Shown: piece after piece, positions 32,471 to 41,063 of the stretch
How the letters are laid out: every line of letters begins with the position of its first letter
How positions within the stretch are numbered: the stretch's first letter is position 1
Assembly: GCF_005154805.1 (NCBI RefSeq)
Contig: NZ_CP039727.1
Coordinates: forward strand, 5,372,473-5,436,472
Direction of reading: 5' to 3'
Source: Bacillus sp. S3
Lineage (GTDB): Bacteria > Bacillota > Bacilli > Bacillales > Cytobacillaceae
Length of the DNA: 64,000 nucleotides
The notes under the pieces: model-generated
Databases searched by the model: none
Told to the model about the DNA's origin: nothing
The model's input: the letters and a program-made list of their open reading frames with translations, nothing else
Position numbers and translations under genes: made by a program

Positions 32471-34290
32471 TCATCCTCTTCAGAACGTTCGTATGGCAGT
32501 GAAAAGGAAATCTTCGTTCCTTTTCCTTCCTCACTCGTTGCCCAAATGGCCCCGCCATGAGCATTGACCATCTCCCTCGCAATGGCCAAACCAAGTCCCG
32601 TCCCCCCCAGCTTCCGAGCTCTTGCTTTATCAACACGATAAAAGCGGTCAAAAATCTTGCTAATATTCTCTTTTGGAATCCCTACACCTTGGTCGGAGAC
32701 ACTGACGATTATTTGGTCATTATTTTCTTTAACCGAAAAAGTAACTTGGCCGCCTTCTGGAGAATACTTCAAGGCATTAGAGATGATATTGTATAACACC
32801 TGCGTCATCTTATCTTCATCAATTTCAACAAAAATCTCTTGTTTCGGCAGTTTTCTTTTAAAGGTTACGTTTTGTTCCTTGGCCATCTCGAATCGGTCGA
32901 TGATGCGGTGATAGAACTTAACAAAATTCACCCATTCCCGATTCAGCTTGTAATCTGTGCTATCCATTTTCGATAGCTGCAGCAGATCATTGACAAGCCG
33001 GATCATTCTTTCTGTTTCTGTCCGCGTCACCTCTAAAAAGTTGGGTGCAATTTCTTTATCCTGCCACGCCCCGTCAGCAAGGGCCTCCAGGTAACTGCGC
33101 ATCGTGGTTAGCGGCGTCCGTAATTCATGAGAGACATTGGCAACAAACTCTCTTCTTTCCGCTTCAATTTTTTCCTGCTCTGTTATATCATGCAATACGG
33201 CAATCAAACCATTGACAAAGCCGGTTTCCTTTTGAATAACGGAGAAGTTCGCTCGTAAAATATAGCGTTCTGCTTTCGTACTATAGTCTAAGATTAATGA
33301 ATCCTTTTCTTCGAGAAGATCTTCAAAAGTATTGGTATCATCTAAATCTAATAAAGAGACAATCGGCTGAGAAAGAACTGTTTCACGTGAAACATTCAGC
33401 ATGTCAGCAGCCGGTTCGTTTATTAAAATCACCCGGCCTTTTCGGTCCGTCGCTATTACCCCATCCGTCATATATGACAGGACGGATGATAGCTTTCTTC
33501 GTTCCCCTTCCGTCATTGCCTGGGCTTCCTGAAGCTTCTTCGTTAAATGGTTAAAGGTCATAGCTAATGTACCAATTTCATCATGACCGTACACTTTAAC
33601 CTTCCGCGAAAAATTCCCTTTTGCCATCGCCTGGGCTTGCTTCTTCATATCGGCAATCGGCCGTGTAATGGTTTGAGCTAACAAAATTCCTAAAACAGCC
33701 GTGATTGCTAAGGCAATACCTGTGCCGGTTGCAAAAATGCCATTAATCGTTTTCATCTGTTCAAATACACTTTCAATTTTTGCCACTAAATAGATAGCAC
33801 CGATTACCTTTTTCCCTGACTTAATCGGAGTGGAGAGGACCCAAATCCTGTGACCTGACGGCTTATCAACTTTGATAACACTTTGATCCTCTTCTAACAC
33901 CATTGATTGTTTCACCTGAAGCAATGTCGTCCTTTGTCCGACTACCCCTTGGTTGCCGCGATTAGAAGTTCCGAGGATTTTTAGCGATCTATTTTCAATC
34001 ACCCGCACTTCCGAGATATCACCTGCTTCAAAGTCACGCAGAATTTTATTGATATCCTCCTCAAGGGTAGGGTCTTCAGGTGTTCTTTCTTTTTCCATCT
34101 CTTCGACAATATTATAGGCGAGTAAATTCACCCGTTCCTTCAATGAGGTCTGGAAGTTGGTTCGTAAGGTTTGTTCAAGCTGCTTGACAAAATAGACCCC
34201 GATAATTTGCATCGCCACTAAAATTAGGAGGACATAGATGATTACAAATTTTACGTGTATCGAGCGAAAGAAGCCAACTTTTTTCATCAA
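32461..34290 (-). CDS. walK: WalK (YycG) sensor histidine kinase
   Basis: 609 aa. TM1 (about 13-33) is followed by an extracytoplasmic PAS-like domain (40-180) and TM2 (186-206). HAMP (207-258), PAS (262-370) and HisKA follow, with phospho-acceptor His388 in 'VANVSHELRTPLTTMR'. The HATPase domain has N, G1 ('DQGVGIPKE') and G2 ('GGTGLGLAI') boxes. WalK senses wall status and phosphorylates WalR, controlling autolysin genes essential for growth. It starts 5 bp after walR. A parS site is embedded at codons 299-304 without disturbing the frame. The start may be TTG at 34290 or ATG at 34287. Confidence 0.96.
   Translation of the reverse strand: MMKKVGFFRSIHVKFVIIYVLLILVAMQIIGVYFVKQLEQTLRTNFQTSLKERVNLLAYNIVEEMEKERTPEDPTLEEDINKILRDFEAGDISEVRVIENRSLKILGTSNRGNQGVVGQRTTLLQVKQSMVLEEDQSVIKVDKPSGHRIWVLSTPIKSGKKVIGAIYLVAKIESVFEQMKTINGIFATGTGIALAITAVLGILLAQTITRPIADMKKQAQAMAKGNFSRKVKVYGHDEIGTLAMTFNHLTKKLQEAQAMTEGERRKLSSVLSYMTDGVIATDRKGRVILINEPAADMLNVSRETVLSQPIVSLLDLDDTNTFEDLLEEKDSLILDYSTKAERYILRANFSVIQKETGFVNGLIAVLHDITEQEKIEAERREFVANVSHELRTPLTTMRSYLEALADGAWQDKEIAPNFLEVTRTETERMIRLVNDLLQLSKMDSTDYKLNREWVNFVKFYHRIIDRFEMAKEQNVTFKRKLPKQEIFVEIDEDKMTQVLYNIISNALKYSPEGGQVTFSVKENNDQIIVSVSDQGVGIPKENISKIFDRFYRVDKARARKLGGTGLGLAIAREMVNAHGGAIWATSEEGKGTKISFSLPYERSEEDEWS
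33379..33394. promoter_or_regulatory. parS site in walK
   Basis: TGTTTCACGTGAAACA, a perfect 16-bp parS palindrome, encoding NVSRET within walK. Confidence 0.93.
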
Positions 34291-34295
34291 GTAAA

Positions 34296-35006
34296 CTACT
34301 CCTGTTCAGGATTGCGTAAATAATATCCAACCCCGCGGCGGGTGACAATCCATGTTGGATGGCTCGGGCTATCCTCAATTTTTTCACGCAAGCGCCTTAC
34401 GGTTACATCGACCGTTCGTACATCACCATAATAATCGTAGCCCCACACGGTTTGCAGCAAATGCTCTCTTGTCATCACTTGACCAATATGCTGTGCCAAA
34501 TAGTAAAGCAGTTCAAATTCACGGTGTGTCAGCTCAATCGTTTCGCCTCGTTTGGACACTACATAGGCATCAGGATGAATGACTAGCGAGCCAATTTCAA
34601 TCTCATTCGTTTCACTTTCAGCATCCGGCTGAGCGAGAATTTGATTGTGGCGGCGCAAATTTGCCTTAACGCGGGCAATTAATTCCCTTGTGCTAAATGG
34701 TTTGGTCACATAATCATCTGCCCCAAGTTCAAGCCCTAATACTTTATCAATTTCAGAATCCTTTGCTGTGAGCATTATAATTGGCATTTCATACTTCTTA
34801 CGGACTTCGCGGCATACTTCCATCCCGTCTCTCTGTGGAAGCATGATATCTAAAAGAATTAAATCCGGCTGGATTTCTTCTACCAGGCGTAGTGCTTCAT
34901 TTCCATCGTAGGCGCAGTAGACCACATAACCTTCTTTTTTTAAGTTAAATTGCAAAATATCTGCAATTGGCTTTTCATCATCAACAACAAGAATTTTCTT
35001 TTCCAT
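34296..35006 (-). CDS. walR: WalR (YycF) response regulator
   Basis: 236 aa from ATG at 35006, preceded by AAGGAG; the frame extends to 35024 without support. The receiver domain has phospho-acceptor Asp53 ('LILLDIMLP'), acidic 'DDE' at 9-11 and Lys102-region 'YVTKPFS'. The C-terminal OmpR-type winged helix ends '[15 protein letters not shown]'. It is the essential regulator of peptidoglycan hydrolase genes, binding TGTWAH-N5-TGTWAH direct repeats. It heads the wal operon; an M23 endopeptidase gene lies just upstream. Confidence 0.97.
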   Translation of the reverse strand: MEKKILVVDDEKPIADILQFNLKKEGYVVYCAYDGNEALRLVEEIQPDLILLDIMLPQRDGMEVCREVRKKYEMPIIMLTAKDSEIDKVLGLELGADDYVTKPFSTRELIARVKANLRRHNQILAQPDAESETNEIEIGSLVIHPDAYVVSKRGETIELTHREFELLYYLAQHIGQVMTREHLLQTVWGYDYYGDVRTVDVTVRRLREKIEDSPSHPTWIVTRRGVGYYLRNPEQE

Positions 35007-35160
35007 ACCATTACTCCTTCTCATTCAAATAGTATATATACAATAAAAAAAGCATCTAGAAGTCATACCCATACTAGTTTACTTTAACATTTTATTCGCT
35101 TAAATTCACCTATAAGTAGCATTTGCCAAGATTGGCAACCCAATATTTGGCGCAGCCTCC

Positions 35161-35198
35161 AAAAAAATGAAAAGCCCCTAGTATTTCACTAGAGACTT
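35161..35198 (-). terminator. terminator of the M23 peptidase gene
   Basis: Minus-strand stem AAGTCTCTAGT / ACTAGGGGCTT (three G-T pairs allowed) followed by a T-rich tail. Confidence 0.8.
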
Positions 35199-35206
35199 TC
35201 AAACGA

Positions 35207-36649
35207 TTATTTCAGATACGAAAGGGGGTTCACTAAGCCGCCATCTTTATACACTTCAAAATGAAGGTGAATCCCTGTTGAGTCACCGGTTGATCCCATT
35301 ACGCCAATGGCGGTTCCTTTTGAAACTGTTTGTCCTGCATGAACATTGAGTGATGCCATATGTCCATAAAGTGTGCGGAAACCATTTTGATGATCAATAA
35401 TAATTCTATTGCCATAGCCGCCACTCCAGCCGGCAGAAACTACCACACCATTATCAGCCGCTTTGATGGTCCTGTCGCTCGGTCTGGCAATATCAATCCC
35501 TTTATGCATTTTGCCCCAGCGGTAACCCATTTGACTGGAAATATAGCCGCCGACTGCCGGCCAGGCGAAGCTGCCTTCACCGCGGGATGGAATAGCCTTT
35601 GTTCCTTTTACCACAATATGATTAACAGGCTGCTGGATAATCTGCTCGCTTGACTGGTCCTTCTTAACCGTTACCCCATTCTGTTCTGTGATGGCATATG
35701 TTACAGAACGCGAACCGTTTTGTCCTTGTTGCTTTTCTTTCGTCTCACCCTTTGGCATCGATGAGTCTTCAACGACTTCATTGGCAAATGGAATGACTTC
35801 CTGTTGATTGACTTCTTTATCAACGATTACCTCGACAAACGGTTGAAGCGCTGTTACGTTTATATCCTGACCAATTTGCAAAAGGGTGTCCTCTGTTAAA
35901 TCAGGATTTAAGGCTAAAAGATCAGCTTTCGCTAATCCATGATCCTGAGCAATGGTTTCAAGCACGTCGCCCTCTTGAATCGCATATTTCTTTTCTTCCA
36001 AAGTCCCTTTTTGTAAAAAGGTAACGGCATCATCAGCAGACATCATTTGATCCGGAGCAATGTTTTCGTCTTCGATTGAAACATTTTTTGATAGACGAAC
36101 GTCTACTATACGAGTTTCATTTTCTTGTAATGCCGGTAAGGATGCATCGGATTTGGCCTTTCTTGCCTCAAGTTCCGTTAATTGCTCCTCAGTTACATAT
36201 TGCAGTTTCAGCTTTTTCACGACTTCTTCAGCTGTCTCCTTATTACCAAGGTAAACAACCGGCTTCCCGTCAATCACGAGAGCGGAGGCTTCAGCTTGAA
36301 GCTGGAATGTGTCCTTTATCGTTTGCACTGTATCTTGATTGGTTGTTGCTGCTCGGAAGACCTGTTCAGGTATGTATTGAACCTGTGAACCTATATTAAA
36401 ATTTGCATCCTTGAAGGATTTCTTTGCTGTATCAACTTTCTCAGCTATAACTTTATTCACTACTTCTTTATCGGTAACATTACCTATGTAGGTGCTATTA
36501 AGATATACATGATAAACAGTGGTCAATTTTGATGATGTAGCAAATGCAACCGGGCCATTGCTAAAAGCGATAACAGATGCAGCCATGGCAGTGACTACAG
36601 TTGTTTTTAATAATAAGAATCTTTTGGAGCTTTTATTCGAGAATAACAT
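35207..36649 (-). CDS. M23 peptidoglycan endopeptidase with LysM and G5 domains
   Basis: 480 aa secreted enzyme. It has an N-terminal signal/anchor (about 10-38), an N-terminal region with a repeated 'NKVIAEKVDTAKKSF'-like helix pattern, and LysM (221-265, 'YAIQEGDVLETIAQDHGLA'). A G5-type domain (270-350) is followed by the M23/lysostaphin-type metalloprotease (378-475). Zinc ligands are His382 and Asp386 in 'HKGIDIA' and His463 in 'HLHFEVY' (His461 catalytic). It would cleave peptidoglycan cross-bridges. It lies directly upstream of walR on the same strand, and a near-consensus WalR site is 128 bp before its start, so WalR control is plausible. Confidence 0.9.
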   Translation of the reverse strand: MLFSNKSSKRFLLLKTTVVTAMAASVIAFSNGPVAFATSSKLTTVYHVYLNSTYIGNVTDKEVVNKVIAEKVDTAKKSFKDANFNIGSQVQYIPEQVFRAATTNQDTVQTIKDTFQLQAEASALVIDGKPVVYLGNKETAEEVVKKLKLQYVTEEQLTELEARKAKSDASLPALQENETRIVDVRLSKNVSIEDENIAPDQMMSADDAVTFLQKGTLEEKKYAIQEGDVLETIAQDHGLAKADLLALNPDLTEDTLLQIGQDINVTALQPFVEVIVDKEVNQQEVIPFANEVVEDSSMPKGETKEKQQGQNGSRSVTYAITEQNGVTVKKDQSSEQIIQQPVNHIVVKGTKAIPSRGEGSFAWPAVGGYISSQMGYRWGKMHKGIDIARPSDRTIKAADNGVVVSAGWSGGYGNRIIIDHQNGFRTLYGHMASLNVHAGQTVSKGTAIGVMGSTGDSTGIHLHFEVYKDGGLVNPLSYLK

Positions 36650-36776
36650 TTTTTCCTCCTAAACCACGGTAAAACCCTTATAAACTTGGATTTATGCTAT
36701 GTAAAGAATTTTCCAGAATTTTAGACCTCTTTTACTTTAACATAGTTTTATTTAAAAAGATTAATAGTCTTTATAA

Positions 36777-36793
36777 TGTAACAAAAATGTATA
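36777..36793 (+). promoter_or_regulatory. candidate WalR binding site
   Basis: TGTAAC-AAAAA-TGTATA matches the WalR direct repeat TGTWAH-N5-TGTWAH except for one base. It reads on the plus strand, opposite to the M23 gene it precedes. The remaining 36650-37018 gap is A/T-rich with no gene seen. Confidence 0.45.
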
Positions 36794-37018
36794 ATTGCTG
36801 ACATTTTCCTACATTTCTTTGAAATATGGTAGTCGTTTTATCATATTTTGAAGCTATATTTTTCTTAAATAGTAGGGGTGAATCCCTATTAAAACAGAGA
36901 TTGATGTAGTTCTAGAGTAGTAGATTTTAATTTTGGAAACTAGGACAAACTATGGAGGAGTTTTGTAAAAAAGAGGAACTATTATTACGGGTTCATTACA
37001 GTAGCTGCGGCATAGATA

Positions 37019-37047
37019 AAAAAAAGAAGCATGCATAGGCAAGCTTC
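37019..37047 (-). terminator. terminator of the tRNA operon
   Basis: GAAGC-T-TGC / GCA-T-GCTTC hairpin on the minus strand followed by seven T, 10 bp after the tRNA-Phe end. Confidence 0.85.
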
Positions 37048-37056
37048 CTTTTTTTA

Positions 37057-37129
37057 TGGCTCAGGACGGAATCGAACCGCCGACACAAGGATTTTCAGTC
37101 CTTTGCTCTACCGACTGAGCTACTGAGCC
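37057..37129 (-). tRNA. tRNA-Phe (GAA)
   Basis: 73 nt cloverleaf. The acceptor stem is GGCTCAG / CTGAGCC with discriminator A. The D-loop is AGCTCAGTCGGTAGAGC, the anticodon loop CTGAAAATC (anticodon GAA), and the T-arm GGCGGTTCGATTCCGTC. The CCA end is not encoded. It is last in a four-tRNA operon. Confidence 0.97.
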
Positions 37130-37139
37130 ATCTAGATGG

Positions 37140-37213
37140 CGGTCTGGACGGGACTCGAACCCGCGACCTCCTGCGTGACAGGCAGGCATTCTAACCAACT
37201 GAACTACCAGACC
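37140..37213 (-). tRNA. tRNA-Asp (GTC)
   Basis: 74 nt with acceptor GGTCTGG / CCAGACC and discriminator G. The anticodon loop CTGTCAC gives GTC. The T-loop is GGGTTCGAGTCCC. CCA is encoded just after it. Confidence 0.97.
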
Positions 37214-37278
37214 AGATTTAATTGATTGCCAGCAAGGAGACCGTCCTTGCCAGTCGCTTACTGACAATCAAAAGCCAA

Positions 37279-37350
37279 TGACCCCTACGGGATTCGAACC
37301 CGTGTTACCGCCGTGAAAGGGCGGTGTCTTAACCGCTTGACCAAGGGGCC
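37279..37350 (-). tRNA. tRNA-Glu (TTC)
   Basis: 72 nt with acceptor GGCCCCT / AGGGGTC and discriminator A. The anticodon loop CTTTCAC gives TTC, and the T-loop is GGGTTCGAATCCC. The CCA is not encoded. Confidence 0.97.
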
Positions 37351-37367
37351 ATAGTAAATGTAAATGG

Positions 37368-37440
37368 TGAGCCATGAAGGACTCGAACCTTCGACCCTCT
37401 GATTAAAAGTCAGATGCTCTACCAACTGAGCTAATGGCTC
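37368..37440 (-). tRNA. tRNA-Lys (TTT)
   Basis: 73 nt with acceptor GAGCCAT / ATGGCTC and discriminator A. The anticodon loop CTTTTAA gives TTT, and CCA is encoded. First gene of the operon. A 17-base copy of its 5' end lies just upstream at 37465-37481. Confidence 0.97.
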
Positions 37441-37464
37441 GTACTTTTTAAAAATCCACTAACA

Positions 37465-37481
37465 GAGCTAATGGCTCGTAC
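37465..37481 (-). repeat. duplicated 5' fragment of tRNA-Lys
   Basis: GTACGAGCCATTAGCTC on the minus strand is identical to the first 13 bases of tRNA-Lys plus its 4-base upstream flank (37428-37444). It is likely the scar of a deleted tRNA gene copy. Confidence 0.65.
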
Positions 37482-37514
37482 GTTGTAATTTGTCGTATTG
37501 TGGCGACGCTTCTT

Positions 37515-37544
37515 ATAATATCATGGGTGATTGTAATAACGCAA
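37515..37544 (-). promoter_or_regulatory. sigma-A promoter of the tRNA operon
   Basis: On the minus strand TTGCGT (37539-37544), an 18-bp spacer and TATTAT (37515-37520), about 75 bp before tRNA-Lys. Confidence 0.6.
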
Positions 37545-37563
37545 TACTTTTTATAAACTTTTT

Positions 37564-37597
37564 TAAAAAAATTTGAAGCCCCCTGAAAGAGGGCTTC
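37564..37597 (-). terminator. terminator of purA
   Basis: GAAGCCC / GGGCTTC stem on the minus strand followed by AAATTTTTTT. Confidence 0.88.
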
Positions 37598-37607
37598 GTT
37601 CTTTGGT

Positions 37608-38900
37608 TTAGATCATTCTCCACGGGCTGCGGACAACATTTGTTTGATTTCGATCCGGGCCGACTGAGAAGGTGGATAACGGAATACCTGTAAGCTGTGT
37701 TACACGTTCCACGTAGTGGCGGGCATTTACAGGCAGTTCATCTAATGTTTTAACCCCTGTAATATCCTCTGTCCAGCCAGGAAGCTCCTCGTAAATAGGC
37801 TCACATTGTGCTAAAACCTTTAAGTTAGCAGGATATTCGGTAATGACTTCATCTTTGAAGCGATAAGCCGTGCAAATCTTTAATGTTTCAATCCCTGTTA
37901 ACACATCGATTGAATTAAGAGAAAGGTCCGTTAATCCGCTGACACGGCGGGCATGACGAACGACAACACTGTCAAACCAGCCAACACGGCGCGGACGGCC
38001 TGTTGTTGTTCCATACTCACGACCTACTTCACGAATTTGGTTTCCGATTTCATCATTTAATTCAGTTGGGAATGGACCATCACCGACACGAGAAGTGTAC
38101 GCTTTACATACACCGACTGCATGCGTGATTTTTGATGGGCCGACACCAGAACCGATTGTCACGCCTCCTGCAACTGGGTTCGAAGAAGTAACAAATGGGT
38201 AGGTACCTTGGTCGATATCAAGCATGACGCCCTGAGCACCCTCAAATAAAACACGCTTGCCCTCATCCAATGCATCATTTAATACAACAGATGTATCGCA
38301 CACATATTTCTCAATTTGTTGGCCATATTCAAAGTATTCGTCGAGAATGTCTTCTTTTTTAAAGCCTTCAGTCTCATAAATACGCTCGAATAAGCGATTT
38401 TTTTCTTCAAGGTTCTGTATAAGTTTCTCTTCAAAAATTTCACGGTCAAGTAAATCAGCAATACGAATACCAACACGGGCTGCCTTATCCATATAAGCAG
38501 GGCCGATTCCCTTTTTCGTTGTTCCGATTTTATTAGCGCCTTTTCGTGTCTCTTCCACTTCATCTAATTTTAAATGGTACGGAAGGATGACGTGGGCACG
38601 GTTGCTAATCCGAAGATTCTCGGTTGTAATTCCTTTTTCATGTAAATAAGCTAATTCTTGTACAAGTGCCTTTGGATCAACAACCATTCCATTACCGATG
38701 ACACTGATTTTTTCTTTATTAAATATCCCTGAAGGAATTAAATGTAATTTATAGGTTTCCCCGTTAAATTTAATGGTGTGGCCTGCATTGTTACCACCTT
38801 GGTAACGAGCGATGACCTCAGCATTTTCTGAAAGAAAATCGGTAATTTTCCCTTTTCCTTCGTCTCCCCATTGCGTACCAACAACCACTACTGATGACAT
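37608..38900 (-). CDS. purA: adenylosuccinate synthetase
   Basis: 430 aa from ATG at 38900 ([10 protein letters not shown]); a GTG at 38909 lies inside the GGAGGT ribosome site. It joins IMP and aspartate using GTP to make adenylosuccinate, first step from IMP to AMP. The N-terminal P-loop-like '[11 protein letters not shown]' carries catalytic Asp11-region. 'QGGNNAGHT', '[14 protein letters not shown]' (about 127-140) and the C-terminal '[14 protein letters not shown]' nucleotide site are all present. Single gene with its own terminator, between dnaB and the tRNA operon as in B. subtilis. Confidence 0.97.
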   Translation of the reverse strand: MSSVVVVGTQWGDEGKGKITDFLSENAEVIARYQGGNNAGHTIKFNGETYKLHLIPSGIFNKEKISVIGNGMVVDPKALVQELAYLHEKGITTENLRISNRAHVILPYHLKLDEVEETRKGANKIGTTKKGIGPAYMDKAARVGIRIADLLDREIFEEKLIQNLEEKNRLFERIYETEGFKKEDILDEYFEYGQQIEKYVCDTSVVLNDALDEGKRVLFEGAQGVMLDIDQGTYPFVTSSNPVAGGVTIGSGVGPSKITHAVGVCKAYTSRVGDGPFPTELNDEIGNQIREVGREYGTTTGRPRRVGWFDSVVVRHARRVSGLTDLSLNSIDVLTGIETLKICTAYRFKDEVITEYPANLKVLAQCEPIYEELPGWTEDITGVKTLDELPVNARHYVERVTQLTGIPLSTFSVGPDRNQTNVVRSPWRMI

Positions 38901-39055
38901 GAAAGGCACCTCCGAAATTTTTACATCTATTATTAATTATTTAATTAATTATCTCACCACAATAGTTTATCAAGTTAATCCTAAAAAATCAAACAAAACA
39001 CGAACATTTTATATAAAAATATCATATACGTTCGTAAAAATATGAAACTATGAAT

Positions 39056-39091
39056 ATAAAAATGGAGCCAGCTTAATGAGGGCTGACTCCA
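39056..39091 (-). terminator. terminator of dnaB
   Basis: TGGAGTCAGC / GCTGGCTCCA stem on the minus strand followed by TTTTTATA. Confidence 0.88.
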
Positions 39092-39101
39092 CCATGACAC
39101 A

Positions 39102-40457
39102 TTACGCTCCAGGCGGAGAATCATAACGTGTCTCTATATTAACAAATTTATTATATTCCTTCACAAAGGCTAACGAAACCGTACCGGTTGGACCATTCCG
39201 TTGTTTAGCAATAATAATTTCAATGATATTCTTACTTTCAGATTCCTTATCATAATAATCATCACGATAAAGGAAGGCAACAATATCGGCGTCCTGCTCG
39301 ATCGAACCTGATTCACGAATATCCGACATCATGGGACGCTTATCCTGGCGCTGCTCGACACCACGGGACAGCTGTGAAAGGGCAATAACCGGCACCTGCA
39401 ACTCACGAGCCAATTGCTTAAGAGACCGGGAAATTTCCGATACTTCCTGCTGACGGTTTTCGCCGGAGCGGCCGCTGCCTAAAATAAGCTGTAAATAATC
39501 AATTAAAATCATCCCTAAACCATGCTCCTGCTTTAGGCGGCGGCATTTTGAGCGAATATCACCGACACGCACCCCAGGGGTATCATCAATATAGATCCCT
39601 GTGTTTGATAAGGCGCCCATTGCCATCGTCAGCTTACCCCAGTCTTCCTCTGTTAAGGACCCGGTACGAAGCCTTTGCGCATCGATATTTCCTTCGGCAC
39701 ACAAGAGACGCATGACAAGCTGCTCTGCCCCCATCTCGAGACTAAAGATGGCGATGTTTTCACCTGTCTTTTTCGCCACATTTTGCGCAATATTTAAGGC
39801 AAAGGCAGTTTTACCAACGGAAGGACGGGCACCCACAATGATTAAGTCATTGCGCTGGAAGCCTGCTGTCATCCGGTCAAGTTCGACAAACCCTGTCTCA
39901 AGACCTGTAATCTCGCCCACACGTTTATGCATTTCCTCAATATTGTCATATGTCCGAACGAGTACATCTTTAATATCGTGGAAGGCGCCGGCATTCTTTC
40001 TTTGCGCCACTTCTAAAATGCTTTTTTCTGCTTCACTTAACAGGGCTTCCACTTCGTCTTCACGCGAATAACCATCAGAGGCAATAGTGGTTGCCGTGCG
40101 GATTAATCTTCTAAGTAACGACTTTTCTTCTACGATTCTAGCATAATACTCAATATTAGCTGCCGTCGGAACAGATCCGGCCAGATCACTTAAATAACTG
40201 ACACCGCCAATATCCTCAATCAGTTTAGCTGCCGCGAGTTCCTCTGTTACCGTAACGAGGTCAACCGCTTTACCCTGATCACTTAGATGGAGCATTACAT
40301 GAAAGATTTTTTGGTGGGAGGCACGATAAAAATCTTCAGGAATTAAAATTTCCGAAGCCATTGTGAGAGCAGAGGGCTCAAGAAAGATTGCCCCTAGTAC
40401 CGCCTGTTCTGCCTCTATATTTTGCGGCGGCATACGATCTGCATATACATCATTCAT
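39102..40457 (-). CDS. dnaB: replicative DNA helicase (DnaB; B. subtilis DnaC)
   Basis: 451 aa. The N-terminal primase-binding domain (about 8-110, 'PQNIEAEQAVLGAIFLEP') is joined by a linker helix to the RecA-like helicase domain. That domain has Walker A 'ARPSVGKTAFALN' (about 209-221), Walker B 'MILIDYLQLI' (about 317-326) and the arginine-finger region 'QDADIVAFLYRDDYY'. This is the hexameric replication-fork helicase loaded at oriC. It carries no intein. It is the last gene of the block running from rpsF, with a 156-bp gap after rplI. Confidence 0.97.
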   Translation of the reverse strand: MNDVYADRMPPQNIEAEQAVLGAIFLEPSALTMASEILIPEDFYRASHQKIFHVMLHLSDQGKAVDLVTVTEELAAAKLIEDIGGVSYLSDLAGSVPTAANIEYYARIVEEKSLLRRLIRTATTIASDGYSREDEVEALLSEAEKSILEVAQRKNAGAFHDIKDVLVRTYDNIEEMHKRVGEITGLETGFVELDRMTAGFQRNDLIIVGARPSVGKTAFALNIAQNVAKKTGENIAIFSLEMGAEQLVMRLLCAEGNIDAQRLRTGSLTEEDWGKLTMAMGALSNTGIYIDDTPGVRVGDIRSKCRRLKQEHGLGMILIDYLQLILGSGRSGENRQQEVSEISRSLKQLARELQVPVIALSQLSRGVEQRQDKRPMMSDIRESGSIEQDADIVAFLYRDDYYDKESESKNIIEIIIAKQRNGPTGTVSLAFVKEYNKFVNIETRYDSPPGA

Positions 40458-40613
40458 CCTATCAAAAACCTCCTGCCTTCGAAGGATTTAATTAAAAACG
40501 CAATAAAGAGTAAAGAAAAAAGTGACCAGTCAAAACCGATCACATCACATCCGATTGCTTACTTGTTCTATTCTATCATGTTTATTCTCAACTTCGTACT
40601 GGCAAATTTTCAC

Positions 40614-41063
40614 CTATTTGATTTCTGTCACAGAAACCGTTAATGTCGCTGTCACTTCATGGTGAAGCTTGACAGGTACTTTTGTATGGCCAAGCGTGCG
40701 AATGGCATCCGCTAATTCCATTTTCCGTTTATCGATTTTAATGCCATGCTTCTTTTGCAATTCTTCAGCAACTTGTTTTGTTGTAATCGAACCAAAAAGG
40801 CGTCCGCCCTCACCGGCCTTGGCTTTTAATTCAACCGTAATCGTATCCAGTGTTTCCTTCAGTTTTTTCGCTTCAGCAAGCTCTTCAGCAGCCATTTTTT
40901 CCTGCTTCTTTTTTTGAGCATCTAATGAGCTAATGCTGGCATTATTGGCTTCAACCGCTAAACCCTGCTTAATTAAAAAGTTATGTGCATAGCCATCTGC
41001 CACATTTTTTACTTCCCCTTTTTTCCCTTTACCCTTAACATCCTTTAGAAAAATGACCTTCAT
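40614..41063 (-). CDS. rplI: 50S ribosomal protein L9
   Basis: 149 aa, standard L9. The N-terminal domain '[36 protein letters not shown]' is followed by a long connecting helix (about 45-75) and a C-terminal rRNA-binding domain with '[17 protein letters not shown]'. It overlaps the end of gdpP by 4 bp (ATGA), so the two are translationally coupled, as in B. subtilis. Confidence 0.97.
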   Translation of the reverse strand: MKVIFLKDVKGKGKKGEVKNVADGYAHNFLIKQGLAVEANNASISSLDAQKKKQEKMAAEELAEAKKLKETLDTITVELKAKAGEGGRLFGSITTKQVAEELQKKHGIKIDKRKMELADAIRTLGHTKVPVKLHHEVTATLTVSVTEIK

